Shown: one piece after another, positions 9,565 through 21,892 of the stretch
How the letters are laid out: the number at the start of each line of letters is the position of its first letter
How positions within the stretch are numbered: the stretch's first letter is position 1
Assembly (NCBI GenBank): GCA_963556495.2
Contig: OY747723.1
Span: 10,820,501-10,884,500, forward strand
DNA from: Valencia hispanica
Taxonomy: Eukaryota; Chordata; Actinopteri; Cyprinodontiformes; Valenciidae
Reading direction: 5' to 3'
Length of the DNA stretch: 64,000 bases
Notes under the pieces: generated by a model
Databases searched by the model: none
Told to the model about the DNA's origin: nothing
Seen by the model: the letters and a program-made list of their open reading frames with translations, nothing else
Made by a program: the position numbers and the translations under genes

Positions 9565-10759
9565 CTTTGTACCAATTCACATTACATGATTAGCAGAATT
9601 TCACTGTTTTGTGTTGTACTGTTGTAAACTTTAGACCTGTTGTCTCTGGAGCTGAATCAGAGTGTATCGGAATGGAAAGAATTTGAACTGAATTTGGACA
9701 AAATAAGATTCACTAGAAAGGTTAGAGCTGCTTGGAAATTTGTTTTGAATTAAGACCGTATAATAAACTGAATTGAGATCCTTGGCTAAATAATGTCCTT
9801 TCATTTAGGTTGAAACATAGACCTTTTCAAACATGTAAAATGACTTGAAGTTGACTTGAACAGTATATGCCCATGTCAGTAATAAAATCAGGACCACTTA
9901 CAGTTATAGTTATTAATGCTGTTTTTCTTGAATCAGCCCACTGCTTTTCTGGGGCAATCTCCATCCTTCAGCATTAACACTCATTTCATTCTGACACTTG
10001 CCACGTACTTGCACATTTATAAAGACCAATCCATCCCCCCACATGGCAACAGCTCTCCCCTACTGTAGCAACCCACCCTCGGCAAACACAAAGCGCAAAC
10101 TGGGGAGCCATACATGAATGATTTATCTTCTGGTTTAACTGCACCTATTAGGTTGTAATGAGCCATTATTGTACACCAATAGGTCTTGCTTGTCTATGAA
10201 TAAGTATAAACAATTGCAATTATTAATAAAATTAGTAATTTAGATCAAAATTAGTCGGAGTAACATCTAATTATCAGAAAAGTACTTGCCAAATAGCTCA
10301 GTCTCAGTTATTCAGCAATAACTGCCTGATAAGGCTTAGATATTAAAATAACAATAAATGACGGTTCAGTTCAGCACTGGCATTTTTTGAATGGCAAGTT
10401 ACCACATGTATATGGAATGACAGACAACTTCTCTCCAAAATGTAAGTTTATTAACAAAAAAATTCAACCTTCCACCTAAATTACTTTAATCAACAAGCTT
10501 AATAACACTCAACTAAGCTAGGCAAAAATAAAAGAATAATGAAAACTAATTGTCAAAAAGTGAAACAGTAAAAATGTACAAATATGTGAATAAGAAATAG
10601 AACCAAAACCAATAAAATGATGCAATGATGTCATGGTTTAGAATGAACTGTGAATGTTGAAAAGATAGGTTAATTTAAGAGGAATTTGGAGATGACGCCT
10701 AATTAGTGTATCACTAGGAGGTGAAAATGAATGCGAAATCACTCCACTAAGGCAAATGT
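9565..10759. other. No gene or recognised repeat
   Basis: This is AT-rich DNA without open frames above about 60 codons. I recognise no exon, TE end or RNA gene here. Confidence 0.5.
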
Positions 10760-11205
10760 GAATGCTAAAGGGCCGCTGGCCGATCTACCTTCCCGCCCTC
10801 ATCTACGCTTTAGAGTTCTGGATAGTGACCAAAAGAACGAGATTGTGGATACAAGCGGCCGAAATCTGTTTCCTCCACAACATGCCCGGCCTCTGCCTTA
10901 GATGAGAAGTTCGGTCTTCTGGGAGGGGCTCAGAGTCGAGCCAGTGATCCTCTACATCAAGAGGAGCCTGTTGAGGTGGCTTTGTCATCTGGTTAGAATG
11001 TCTTTTGAACACCTTCCTGGTGAGGAGTTTGGGGCACATCCCACCAGGAGGAGACCCAGAGGAAGAACAATGACACTCTGGAGGGACTATGCTTTATAGT
11101 TGGTCTTGGAACACCTTGGGATTCTCCCGGAGAACCTGACCCAAGTGGCCTGGGAGAAAGAAGTCTGTCCCTCTCTGTTTTCTCTGCGACCTGACCCCAC
11201 AACTT
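10760..11205 (+). mobile_element. LINE 3' fragment (RTE-like), diverged
   Basis: The sequence aligns by eye with the LINE at 28833-29328: CTGGATAGTGACC, AGAACGAGATTG and ATACAAGCGGCCGAAAT correspond to its LWVVTERTRSRIQAAE region, and AGGAGGAGACCCAGAGGAAG to its RRRPRGR region. It ends at CGACCTGACCCC, just before the usual GGATAAGCGG and ATGG tail, which is missing. Many substitutions and the lack of a frame make it an old copy. Confidence 0.65.
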
Positions 11206-13550
11206 CTCTTAGGGGACTTTATTTAGAAAATAGAAAATCCCATCTATTCTAAAGAATGCAAACGACTACAGATCTTAGACAACAATAATAGGTGAACATT
11301 AAACACAATTAACATGAAATGAAATCAGTGAGACAGCTGAGGGGGGTCAGAAAAGGAGGGGGGCCCTCACCCCAGGGAGCCCAAGTCACAGAGAGCCTGT
11401 GGGACAAAAGTTATAAATCTCAGCTCTGTGCCAAGATATAGAACAGCACATGGAGTCTAAGAAAGAGTCATAAAACTAGCTTTGGCTAAAGGAGCACATG
11501 GGGGAAGCGTCCATGTGGTAGGCCTCTGCTTTAGCGACAGACTAAAGACAATGGAGTTAAACTTTTCAGCTAAGACCAGCTAAAGCAGGCCGGACCGAGC
11601 CCGACTCTGCCGACGGAGTGATCAGGGAGCGAGAGAGAGAGAGAGGAAAGGAGAGGAAGGAAATAGAAAGAAAGGCGTGATCTGCTCAGGATATAACAAA
11701 CTGTTTTAAACACAACAATTTCAGCTCAAATTTATGCGTGCGGCGACGCACAAATGAGCAAACAGGTACAGTGCTTAAAAACACTTTAACCCAACATTGA
11801 ACAAGATCTAACTTGTTAAAACTCTATTTTCTCTGTTGATCTCCGCCCAGACACAATATTAGTATAAATGAACCGGTTCAGTCCTACTTTGCTTTGAAGG
11901 AGGTCCAGTCCACTAGGAGGAGAGCAAATTGTGTCCGTGGTTGAGCAAGAAAAGGAAGAAAGATTTAAAAAACCTGTACAGGATTTAAGGACCGTGTGGC
12001 CCAAATGCAGGCTGGATGGCCTGCAGGTCGACGTCTAACGAACTGTCTTGGAACAGTTCTGATATAGCTCAGAAGAATTACACAAACCGAATGAGCACTG
12101 CGAAGCTTTAAAATGAGTTCTTCCCCGGTCCAGCGGGTCAGAACAAAAGAGAATCTTCACCGTTGAGATGTCCTCTGTTCAGCAGTAGTTCATCCAAGAA
12201 CTTCTGACTGGAGAACAGTTTGAAAATGGGCGCGACTACTCTTATAACCCCCTTTGGCCGTGATGTCATCGCCGATGTCACCGTGGGTGGTCACGGACCA
12301 ATAGGAGTGTGTTGGGGGTCACTGCTAGGATTGCTGGGAAATGTGGTCTTCCAACAGTCTGTTCAGGTCATCTTATGAGAAATGCAATCACAACAGGGGG
12401 AACAAAGAAAAAACAAAAAAACATCCCAGTCCACACCCACAGGATGGCAGGGAGAGGGAAAAAATCAACAGAACAAATCAAACAATGCAAACCGAGAACT
12501 ACACAACCACAACCCACAAATTGATGTTAAGTACAATAACAGCATCACTGAAAAGCTCATGGTACCAATTATAACAAGATTTAATAATGGTAACATAAAG
12601 CCCAAGAATGCATCTATAAACACTGGAATCCCCACACCTGTTGTGAATTTTACGAGCATGCTGATGCATAGAAGGTTTCTCCATATGAGTGTTCAATAGC
12701 TGGTGTGAGGAGCCATCGATCTGGCTCCCAGGAATCGATGCAGACACAAAGGAGATCGGAGCCAAAGATATCCAAAGGACTCCCAGAGCACAGGAGCCCC
12801 AGGCAGACCAACGCAGAGCTGACTGCACGCCCCAAAAGAGTAGCAGAGGAGAGCCCCGGGGGAAAATCCAGCAGCTACAATGCAGGGGCCTGGGGGGCGC
12901 AGCAACGAGCCCTCTGGCTATGTCGGCAACCGGCTACGCCAGGGCAGATCCAGCCATGGGCCTGGAGACCCGAGGGCGCCCCACCTCCCAGCAGTGTCCT
13001 TACCAGGGACCGGCCGACTGCTCCCAGCCCCGGCCAATCCCCACAGCCTACATCCCAATAACCCCCCTCTCCCACCCCATGTTGGGGCACCACACCAATA
13101 GCCCCAGCAGTTGGACGGCATCCCCACGCCAAGAACAACCAGCACTCGGACACTGAGCTCAACCAGCTCCCAAATCTTAATCTCACACACCGCAGAGCAC
13201 TGAGACCAAGCATCCAACCAAGGTCTATCAAACTCACCAAGGAACCGAGCAAGCTTGAAACATACCGAACGGGAGATTAAGTGGAGATGCCAAATATGTG
13301 TTCCAAGTATTAAGTTCCTTTACACCTCCAGTCTGGAATATTTATCATACTTTTTTTTTTGCATGATGTCGGGTACGTCTGCATGGGATTAGTGAGGACT
13401 CTGTCATTTTTAGAAACTACTACCATGCTGTCAGAGAGGAGCTGATAATAATGCTTTTAAAGCATTCGTGTCGTTTTATATTTGAGCTAATAAATGGTAG
13501 GTCTGAAATTTTTATCTTATTGCATAATGTCTGTTCTGTCTATCCAGGAC
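11206..13550. other. No recognised gene; GC-richer patch at 12700-13250
   Basis: Up to about 12690 the sequence is of mixed composition with a short GA-rich run near 11630. From 12700 to 13250 it becomes GC-rich and several overlapping frames open on both strands because AT-rich stop codons are scarce. None has a recognisable domain, and they contradict each other in strand. I treat this as non-coding or an unidentified repeat. Confidence 0.45.
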
Positions 13551-14000
13551 TCATCTAGGTGTTGGGATTCTGTGACAGTATGCTGGAGAGTGGGTGTGTC
13601 CATGTGTGTCTCTCTCCTCTTACCTTTTCCGCAGGGTGGACAGGCAGCAGCTCCAGGTGCTTCCCATTAACCTCATCAGTATCCAGCTTAAAAGGGGATC
13701 GGATCCTGGAGGCTGGCGCCAGTTGGTTCTCGCTCCTAGCGTGGTATTTGGCCAAAAATTAGTCTGAAGAAATCCTTGTTGAAATACTCTCTATACCAGT
13801 TCCAGTGCTCACCGTTTGCTCTCCTTGCAGATTATTTTTGGGAATCCTGTGACCTCTCTCCGAGCACCTTTGCAAGAACATCCCCTCAGTCTGGGTTCCT
13901 CCCTGGTCAGCATCTGCACCGGTTCCCCACTGGTACTCTTCACCATATCCACTCTCTCCACCGTCGCCTCTCCCAGCTGCTTGCATGTCCGCCCTGGAGA
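13551..14000. other. Unassigned, pyrimidine-rich, possibly LTR-derived
   Basis: The plus strand is rich in C and T, with short proline/serine-type frames. The block continues to AATAAA near 14360 and a region reading TTGGTGTTTTGCTGACTGG, which resembles the R/U5 end of fish LTRs. I could not find flanking duplications or a matching second LTR, so the assignment is weak. Confidence 0.25.
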
Positions 14001-14162
14001 CATTAATACTGATTACTGTGAACCTACCTCCTCCGTCGTCGCTCCTTGTCATCCTCCGGACTCCATCCATCTCCAGCCAGCCATTAATACTGATTACTGT
14101 GAACCTACCTCCTCCGTCGTCGCTCCTTGTCATTCTCCGGACTCCATCCATCTCCAGCCAGC
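14001..14162. repeat. 81-bp direct tandem duplication
   Basis: Two units of 81 bp start at CATTAATACTGATTACTGTG (14001 and 14082). They differ at about one position (CATCCTCCGG versus CATTCTCCGG). Since 81 is a multiple of three, overlapping frames stay open across it, which explains the long frames on both strands here. Confidence 0.9.
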
Positions 14163-14499
14163 CATTGCTCACGGATTCCACTTACCCTTCTCTTCACCTT
14201 TGCCTTCCAGAAACCAAGTAAGATCCTCTTCAGTATTTTTCCTGTTTTCACAGTTATGCCAAGACATCTCTAACCTTTACCTGCTCCCTCTCCTAGCCCA
14301 ACGCTCATTTCCTGGTTCCTCCCGAGACGACCCTCTGGTTCCCTTCTCACTCCTTTTAATAAATAATTTCCTCACCACAACTTGGTGTTTTGCTGACTGG
14401 AGTTGTTACCTATAAGAGTCATAAAACCCGAACATGTCACTAGGTAGCTATGTTTGAACCATCTTGAGATGTATTGGAGCCTGGGAAATTTAGAGATGG

Positions 14500-15825
14500 A
14501 AAACTCCACAGATCTAAACTAATCCGGTGATGGTTTGCTTGGGATCATTGAGTATAAGTAACTGATTCTGGGCAAAACCATAATTTTTATGGGTAGGGAT
14601 TTCCATCTAGCAACATCATCTTCCACTTTTGTTCTTCCATCTTCCACCACAGTTGTGTATTAATGGGATTCTCTAAATAATAATTAATTGGAAGAAACGT
14701 AGATTTTAACCAATTTATGGAATAATCTGAAACTCTTGAGTAAAAGTTTATTAACAGAGAGAGGTTTGTGAATGTTGGAGAAAAAGTAATACATCATCTG
14801 CACGAAGACTGATTTTATGTTCTGTGTTATTGCATTTCATGTATTTAATGTTGTTAGTTTGCCTGATTGCTGCTGCTAGTGGTTCAATTAAAATAGCAAA
14901 CAGGGCGGGAGAGAGTGGACATCCTTGCCTAGTACCTCTCTGAAGATAAAACCTAGATGATGTTTGGTTATTAGTCCTGATACATGCTGTTGGTGAACTG
15001 TATATTTTCGACCAGTTTATAAAAGAATTTCCAAAGCCATGCAATGCAAAGTCCATAATCACTCATGTACTGCTTAACTATATCTATAGATTGCCAGCTG
15101 CGCTGAGTCCCTGCTATACTGAGCCTATTTCTTCATTTAAACCAAAGTTGAGGTCGCCCCCAAGAAGAAGTGAACAATCCAAGTGAAAGTGCAGAAGAAG
15201 GTATGAAAGAGGGGTCACTAACATTTGTACCATATATACTGACAATACATAGCTGTTGGTTATGTATGGATAGTTTTATTATAAACCTACCCTCTGGATC
15301 TGTAGCTGTGTCTAATACTCTAAAATTGTCTTTATTAATATTGCTACTCCCCTTTGTCTAGAGTTATAGCATGCAGAAAACAGATTAGAAAACTCAGGTG
15401 ATTTTAGATAATCTGCAGCTGAGGTAGATTTAGGGGAGTTTTTCCTCTCCACCGTCGCTACATGCTTGCTCAGTATGAGGGATTGCTGAGGGATTGCTGT
15501 GGTTGGAAAGTCTGCATCAACGGGGCCCAACCTCACGCCAATGACTGACGCAATCTGCTGGAATTCCTTAAATAGGAAACTTTTTAACTGATTGGAATGT
15601 TTGTATAAATGTATTGAAATGACTTCTTGTTAAGTGCCTTGAGATGACATCTGTTGTGAATTGGCGCTATATAAATAAACTGAATTGAAATGAATTGAAT
15701 TTATAAGTCTCTTTTAATAGGACAACATCTGCCTTCAATCTTTTAAGCTGGTTAAAAATCTTAATTCTTTTCTGTCTGGTGCCAGTTCCATGAACATTCC
15801 ATGTGACAAACCTTAGAATAGCCAT
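14500..15825 (-). pseudogene. L1 ORF2 endonuclease/reverse transcriptase, broken
   Basis: The start at 15825 reads MAILRFVTWNVHGTGTRQKR and LKADVVLLKET, the first blocks of the apurinic-type endonuclease, with the N and E residues present. The frame is cut by L2, then resumes with RGVAIL and later GGDLNFG. After a deletion the RT follows: RGTRQGCPLSPALFA and SLRADDVLLFLQ. The catalytic tyrosine of YADD is replaced by arginine. Stops occur near 15110. The function would have been target nicking and reverse transcription. Confidence 0.8.
15432..15701 (+). mobile_element. L2 3'-end insertion in the L1 endonuclease
   Basis: This is a short 5'-truncated L2 tail: GGGGAGTTTTTCCTCTCCAC at the left and GCGCTATATAAATAAACTGA plus GAATTGAA repeats at the right. 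ATTTA just before it is repeated just after it, and the L1 frame reads straight across if the insert and one ATTTA are removed. Confidence 0.88.
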
Positions 15826-16016
15826 AGTTGTGTGACTAAAGTTGGAAAGTGCATGCCACTATAAAGATGGATATACACAAGTGCACTCATAGTTATTGCT
15901 TGGAGTTGCCTGGCTGAAAGTCCAGCAGAGATACAAGAAAGAGAAAAATAGAAGAAAGTTAGGAAGGTGTTGGGGTGAGAAGGGGAGAGAGATATGGTTA
16001 TGTTGTGAAAAATGTC

Positions 16017-16040
16017 TGTGTGTGTGTGTGTGTGTGTGTG
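16017..16040. repeat. (TG)n microsatellite
   Basis: Twelve TG units lie between ORF1 and ORF2 of the L1 copy. Confidence 0.95.
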
Positions 16041-16159
16041 AGTGAGTGACAGAAAAAAAAGAGAGAGTGACAAAGAGATTTGGTGATAAACATGTGAAAA
16101 GGAGGAAAAAAAGAGCTGAAATCCCAGTGCACAGCCCTGGGATATCGTTCCACTCACCT

Positions 16160-16672
16160 CTTGACCCCGGCCTCTGACCTGCTCTTTTTGCTTGTAGTGC
16201 TCGAATTTAGCAACAATCAGTCGCAGTCAGCTGTGGTTCGAGCCAATGGACGCGATGAAAAGTTATGTTTTTTACCGTGTCGCTTGGGAGTTTCAGCTGA
16301 CGTTGGAGAAATTCTCGGACAATGGTTTCAGCATCTTCCTCTGCCTGTTCCGGGATCCTGGAGAATGCAAGGTTGTCACGCATGCCCTGGACCTGGATAT
16401 CCGGGATTGTTTCCTTCATCTTTTTGTTTTCTCCGTACAGCTGCGTCATCCCATCGGTGAGTTTCTTTACATTCTTCTTGTGGAGAACCTCAACCAGGGC
16501 AAGATGGACATCTAGGGTGGTTAGCTTCTTATCAATTGAATCCAGGTACCTTTTCTATGTTGGAAGTGCTGGCTTCAGAACGGGTGCGTTTCTGTGATGG
16601 AGTGCTTGTCGGCATAGTAGAAGTGGACTTTTGTGATTTGCCCATAACTACTTTGTCAAAACACTCATCCAT
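16160..16672 (-). pseudogene. L1 ORF1 protein, broken
   Basis: The start at 16672 reads MDECFDKVVMGKSQKSTS, followed by a serine/threonine-rich N-terminus. Downstream, in another frame, MRDNLAFSRIPEQAEEDAE and KLPSDTVKNITFHRVHWL match the RNA-recognition and C-terminal region of fish L1 ORF1 (the Transposase_22-like family), an RNA chaperone that coats LINE RNA. Frameshifts and stops, for example around 16515, separate the parts. Confidence 0.75.
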
Positions 16673-16690
16673 GTAGCTCTCCAGGCTGTC

Positions 16691-17806
16691 CAAGTAACAA
16701 TTAGTAACAATCTAGTAACGATTTAATATTTTAAATGTATAATATTTTCAGATTGTTTCATATCCTAATTTTCACAGTTGAACATTGACAGTATTTTGTT
16801 TAAAAAGAACGTAGATTTTTTTTTCTCGCCGTCATGTTTTATATTAGTTTTGAAATGGACAAAAACATGTATGAACTGAAAAGAGAAGTCACAATAACAT
16901 TAAGTATTTCAGTTTAAGAATATGGTTGTAGAAAACCCCCCCAGCAGAATTCTATTAAAATATATTCTTCTGTGTTTTAATAAGATTAGACATTTACTAA
17001 AATAAAATTATCTTTTTGTAAAATGATTTACAACAGAAGTCTATTTTTTTAATCATCTAAAGCTCTGAGTACATGACACAAGCATAGTTTACATTGATAT
17101 GCTTGATTTCAGGCAAGTGGAGCCTCTGTCTGTGCCTCATATTTTAACCAGACAAAGTGCTCTGATAGAAGTGTCAAACTACCCATCAGGTGGTCCAAAG
17201 CAGGCTGTATTGCGCTCTCCGCTTAATTAGTTGTAACAGGATGTGCTTAAATCAACAATGGACAGCTTCCTGCTTGTTGGCTGTTCTCATAGTGTTCAAC
17301 GTTTATCAGACTTCTGGAAAACAATGCCGTATCAGTGCTCTTCTTCTTGGCAAAATAACAAGAGGTGGCTAATCAGTGCTCACTAAGCTCTCCATTGATT
17401 TATACAATGAAGCAGGCTTTTTACTTTTCATATGTGTCCCGACTTCCATCATAAACAGCTCATCCTCCCGTCATAAACATCTCATCCTCACTGCAGCTTG
17501 TCTTCCTTCCACCATTTTGGTGTAATTGGCTTCCCTGCAAGGGAAAATAAAGCATGTTCTTCCACTGATGTTATTACCTGTTTGTAAATCCCAAACATCT
17601 GCTTGCACACAGTAGTACAGAGCTGAAATGAGTTTTTTAGAAATATGAAAACATGAATTTAAAGCCGTGATATGCTGGGAGAATCCCAACTGGCTGTGGC
17701 TGTATATGAAAGATAAAAAAAAACATGAGCCAGAGCTCCAAAAACTCAATTTCTTCATAAAGCATTACCTGCAACCAGCAAGATCAGTAAGTTGAATTGC
17801 CAATAT
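16691..17806. other. No gene recognised
   Basis: AT-rich sequence, partly perhaps L1 5' untranslated region near 16700. Frames are short and show no domain. Confidence 0.45.
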
Positions 17807-17810
17807 TTAA

Positions 17811-19520
17811 AGCTGCAGTGGGTAACTTGAATAAAAGTAACTTTTTGTGATATTTCCTTAAACTGTCCATATGTCCTGAAAGTAGGAAAAGAGATTTGTA
17901 ATTTCTTTAAAAAAAAAAGCAGCTCAATTGGTCACGCCCATAGACTGTATATAACTGGACAAAGCCTCGGTGACGTCACCCATTGGTTTCTGAAGAGCAA
18001 AAATGAAGCCAAATGGGCTGTTCCCACCACCGCCATCTTGGCTGCATCACGTGTTTCGTCACTCCCAGAAAATACAAAAATGGGCAAAGAAGTGGAGCTG
18101 AGAGTGGCGCTGTGTGGGCGGGGAAGGATGATTGACACTCTGAGCCGATGTAGCCAGGAGCTAGTCCTGGAGCTAACGGAAGCTAACGGAGGTTAGCGGG
18201 CGGCTTTAGCCTGAAAGCCGTGGGTAGAGCAACTCAGCTACCCTCTTCCACCCAGGCAGTAAATACAATATTAAATCGGTAAGTTAACATTTAAATTGAA
18301 ATAATTTATTCAAATGAAGTTATCATTAACTTAATGCAAGTTTTCAATAATATTTTTAACTTAGTTATTAATAGTGTATGAGATCTATTTAGTCTATGTA
18401 TGAGATACATGATCAAGCTAAGTTAGTAAGGATAGTTCACATATTTATATTAATACTTGTTTGTATTTACCCTAATTGTTAGTGATTGTACTACCATGTA
18501 GGATCTGCCAGTTAAAAAAACTGTTCCCACAGCTATTGTAGATTAGCAACAGCTAATATGAATAATTTTGATCCTAGTCAATTCTGCAATGTATGAATTT
18601 TACTAATCATTTATTGAGGTCTGGGAAGCGATAAGTTGCACTTTTAGTAAGACACGTGTTTCTTTTTATATATTTTGTTTACCAGGTCACAATGGCTGCA
18701 TGCCTGTCCTCTACAACAGCCAAACAAAGCAGAAAATGTAAGTACCTGTCTCCATCACTTCATGTACAATTTTTATTGTATTATACTTTCAACTGATAGG
18801 CCACACCTGTGCAACTGCTATTCATTATGCTAGTTTTTTTCTCCATAGCCATTTGGATCATTGGACACAACTATGTCTGACAGTTCTGAGAGAGCTGAAG
18901 AAACCATCGGAGGAAACCTCGGCCTCCCAGACATCCGTATCTCCTGGTTTGGCTGGGGGGGCTGAGGTGGAAAGGAGGAAGAGCAGCTCTAGATGTCCTC
19001 ATCATCAGCTGTGGCGGAGATGACATGGGGGTGGTCAGCAGTGTCCAGTTGGTGAACATGATGAAGGAGGACCTGCACCAGCTTAACCTTCTCCACCCTC
19101 AAATGTCCATCATCTTCTCCTCCATCACCCAAAGGCGTCGATAGAGGGTGGGTGTAAACCCAGCAAAAATAGAAAAGGGCAGCAGGTTTGTCAACAGTGT
19201 TATGGTTTCTTTTATTCCTAGTTTAAATGGTGCCATCTTTATGCATCCTCACATTAGACATGACTGTCCTTTTGAACAATTGATGTTAAAGCAAAAAGTA
19301 TAACTATAGCCCTGATTGTTATGTCTAATGTGTTGTTTTTTTATTTCAACAATTACATCTGTTGCCATAACACTGTTGACAACTCTGTCCCCCCCAACCC
19401 CATTTTACTGTACATAAGTCTCTTTTGCTTTCGGCCCCTCTTTGTTTTTTATCTGTGTCCCTTTCTTTTATAGAATCTTGTGTTTAAAAAAATAAATGCT
19501 CTATTCTCTATAATGACTGA
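17811..19520 (+). mobile_element. TTAA-flanked DNA element, left end and probable body
   Basis: TTAA at 17807-17810 is followed by AGCTGCAGTGGGTAAC, the same terminal sequence that bounds the element at 56703-57611; the first ~130 bp of both are nearly identical. The copy then diverges into a GC-richer promoter-like stretch with ACTGTATATAA and into exon-like pieces (18686-18737, 18849-19290). AATAAA occurs at about 19490. I could not find the right end, so the limit is approximate and the link between the left end and the exons is inference. Confidence 0.5.
18692..19290 (+). pseudogene. Spliced SGNH-hydrolase-like gene of a mobile element, decayed
   Basis: A short exon (18686-18737, ATG at 18692) ends at GTAAGTACC, and the next exon starts after CTCCATAG at 18849. 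Joined, the frame is continuous and enters IWIIGHNYV, which resembles block I of SGNH hydrolases as found in fish transposon-borne proteins (GDS or GHS changed to GHN). A stop follows at 18878-18880. Further blocks survive in other frames: GGNLGLPDIRISWFGWGG, then after a frameshift LDVLIISCGGDDMG (usual GGND), VQLVNMMKEDLHQL, MSIIFSSITQRRR and NGAIFMHPHIRHD. The original enzyme class would act on ester bonds; its role in the element is unknown. The lesions make it a pseudogene. Confidence 0.6.
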
Positions 19521-19965
19521 AAATTCTTTCAACAGTATATATATAACAAGGGAAGAAATAAGAAGTCAAACAAGTAATTAATCAGCCAACTGCATTCTTG
19601 AATTTGATAAATTCCTTCAACATCTCAATATTAAAATAAACCTTGGTGTCTGCAATATTACAAAGCCAAATCATACTTATTATGCGGCTACAAAACTATG
19701 ATTTTTTTTCCCTGAAATGGAAACAATATCTGTGTGAAAGAAAAACTGAAACTTAATTGATTTGTTGTTTATTTAATCAAAAACAAAAAATGGACAGCAC
19801 CTAACGATATGAAACAAGTGGCATTAAAGGTGATGCACATATGTTAAGTACTTCTCCTTATGATCTTCCTGTAGTTTTAGGCGATTGATATAATCTGTAA
19901 GGAAAAAAAACAATGTATATTAAAAACAAAAAATTTCAACATTGCCCGTCTTAGTTGGAAACCAG
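19521..19965. other. No gene recognised
   Basis: AT-rich DNA between the SGNH-like remnant and the LTR element; the last four bases CCAG (19962-19965) are the left target duplication of the LTR element. Confidence 0.5.
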
Positions 19966-20411
19966 TGTAATGGCAAATAAATAGTATCTCAGGGTTTCCA
20001 TTATAAAGAAGACTTGAGTCCAAGAAAGTGTTTAAGTATTTAATTCAAACATGTCTGACCAGACACGGAGGGGACAGAGTTACTCGTGCATCACCCTAAC
20101 CAACCTTTCTAACTAACCGCTTAAATAGTATTCAGCAATCATTGTTTATCTCTGTAGATGTCTTCTCCAACGTTCACGCCCCGCCTCCGGAGAACTGCTT
20201 CATGCAAGTCTTATATCAACGCATAAAGCAGCACATCCGAAGGCCAGACTGTTATCTTACTGCCCCGGCGTCTGTCTCTCTGGTGACCTGACACATATAT
20301 CTTTCTCATAACATTAAGCTGGAGCAATAACCTTGTCATTTTACCCTAGATGCATTCACTAAACAGAGAATATACACTTAATTCCTAATTGCATAACAAT
20401 TTTCCACCACA
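19966..20411 (-). repeat. 3' LTR of the 8.5-kb element
   Basis: 446 bp, TG..CA ends. Read on the minus strand it has TATA-like GATATAAG and CTATTTAAGC and a polyadenylation-like AATTAAATA before the end. It differs from the other LTR at three sites: AAGAAAGTG versus AAGAAGGCG (two changes) and CATGCAAG versus CATGCGAG. Confidence 0.92.
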
Positions 20412-20424
20412 ATTCCCTGCTTTT
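20412..20424 (-). other. Polypurine tract
   Basis: The minus strand reads AAAAGCAGGGAAT immediately before the TGTGG start of the 3' LTR, the position and composition of a plus-strand primer. Confidence 0.65.
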
Positions 20425-21773
20425 ATTAACTTAAATAATACCATAAATATAAAGGAAAATTCAGAAGTGCTATCACAAATCTCCCTAAAAGGTTGGTAGG
20501 TTGATAAAAAAAAAGACAATGTTCAAAACACAAATTACAATCAGACATGAGACATGCTTGGCCATGGAATTAGCTCACAGTGACAAATATTAGATCCTTC
20601 CCGATGACTTTGCTGAGACTCCTGTGCATTGAGACCGAAAACCCACGGGGTCTTCTTACGCCATTTTCTTGTGGGCAAAATGTCATCTCAACAGCCCCTC
20701 GCCCCAGAGGCGGCCATCCACAGGTCTCGTCATCGGTCAAGATGTTCTAGATAAAACACAGAACAAAGGAGAAATTATGTAGCATCTTCCAGTACACTTC
20801 AGAGGGTATTACATCAACACTAGGTGTTGAAATGTATACTCTTCCCTTGCGCTGTTTGTTGTCTGTTGCCGTGAAGTCAGGCTCCGCCAGCATCCAGTGA
20901 CCCGTAGCCACCGATCAGTCCTTCTCCGGAAAGGAGAGAGTGGTCACTCCTCAGAAGGTCCTCCAGTGAGAACCTCCCAATGCGAACCTTGGGAGCTGAG
21001 CTAATTAGGTATCAGAGCATTGATGTTCAAACACAGGTGAGCCAATTCACAAAAGATGAATAGGATGATTATTACAAGTGATTAATTGGAACCCACACCC
21101 TCAGAGTATGGTTTCAGATCAACCTGATGCAACTGTGTGCAAAACCAATTCTAAACAACTCACAACCTGGTTAATGAGCCAAACCTCATCAACTGAAGCT
21201 AGATTACAATTAAGGTAAATGTCTCCAAATCACTCTGTACTAAATCCATGCCAAGAAAAAGACAACCAACCATTCCAACTTGTGAGAGTAAAAAATCCCA
21301 AGAATCAACTACTCCCAGCAAGAAGTAAAGAAGGTTTTCAGATCAAATTAAAACTTTTTAAAGTTCCCAGACACAATATGTACTACAAGTCTGAACCCAA
21401 ACCGAAATGGAATATGAAGTCAGATGTCAAGTCCAGGTAGTAAAAACCCTCATTAATTTATGATGGAGTTATGATTCACAAGAAACTCAATTACTTGCAA
21501 GTTACAATTCTCTTCATAATCCCTTAAAAATCTGTTCCAATTACTATCAAATCCAATTCCCCCCTTTTTTTAAGGCATCTTGCACATGCCTTAAAAATCA
21601 AGAAACAAAGAAACAATAACTTCAACTGCTTCTCCAGTGTCAAGAAAAGAAACTTAGTAGGTTAAAGGTCATGCATAAGACACAACCTCAGCATCTTCAA
21701 CCCCCAGATACCCATATCCCAATCATTTAGGTTTGCAATTAGGTTCTTATATTTGAATTACCTTGTTGTTGAA

Positions 21774-21830
21774 AGTGCGCTATACAAATAAAATTGCCTT
21801 GCCTTGGAAAAACAAAATAATTATTTCACC
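21774..21830 (+). mobile_element. LINE/SINE 3' tail fragment
   Basis: GTGCGCTATACAAATAAAAT followed by TTGCCTTGCCTTGG is a 3' tail type common in fish LINE-mobilised repeats. Only the tail is present. Confidence 0.5.
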
Positions 21831-21892
21831 ACATAGTTACCTAATATATTTAAGAATTTTTGTTCTACTTGCATTAGCTACAAAACACTTAA

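Larger units (their letters stand above)
14450..16690 (-). mobile_element. L1/Tx1-type LINE, internally deleted and split by L2
   Basis: Reading the minus strand from 16690 gives ORF1 (start 16672), a short spacer containing a (TG)n run, ORF2 (start 15825) with endonuclease, then reverse transcriptase. A deletion joins the middle of the endonuclease to the middle of RT near 15065, and an L2 3' fragment (15432-15701) is inserted in the endonuclease. The copy is dead. Confidence 0.8.

Noticed and set aside
12689..13252. Several overlapping frames of 70-155 codons on both strands
   Set aside because: They overlap on both strands in a GC-rich patch, share no known domain and have no splice or start context; composition explains them.
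13759..14415. Frames of 140 and 199 codons on opposite strands
   Set aside because: They stay open because of the 81-bp duplication and pyrimidine-rich sequence; no domain is present.
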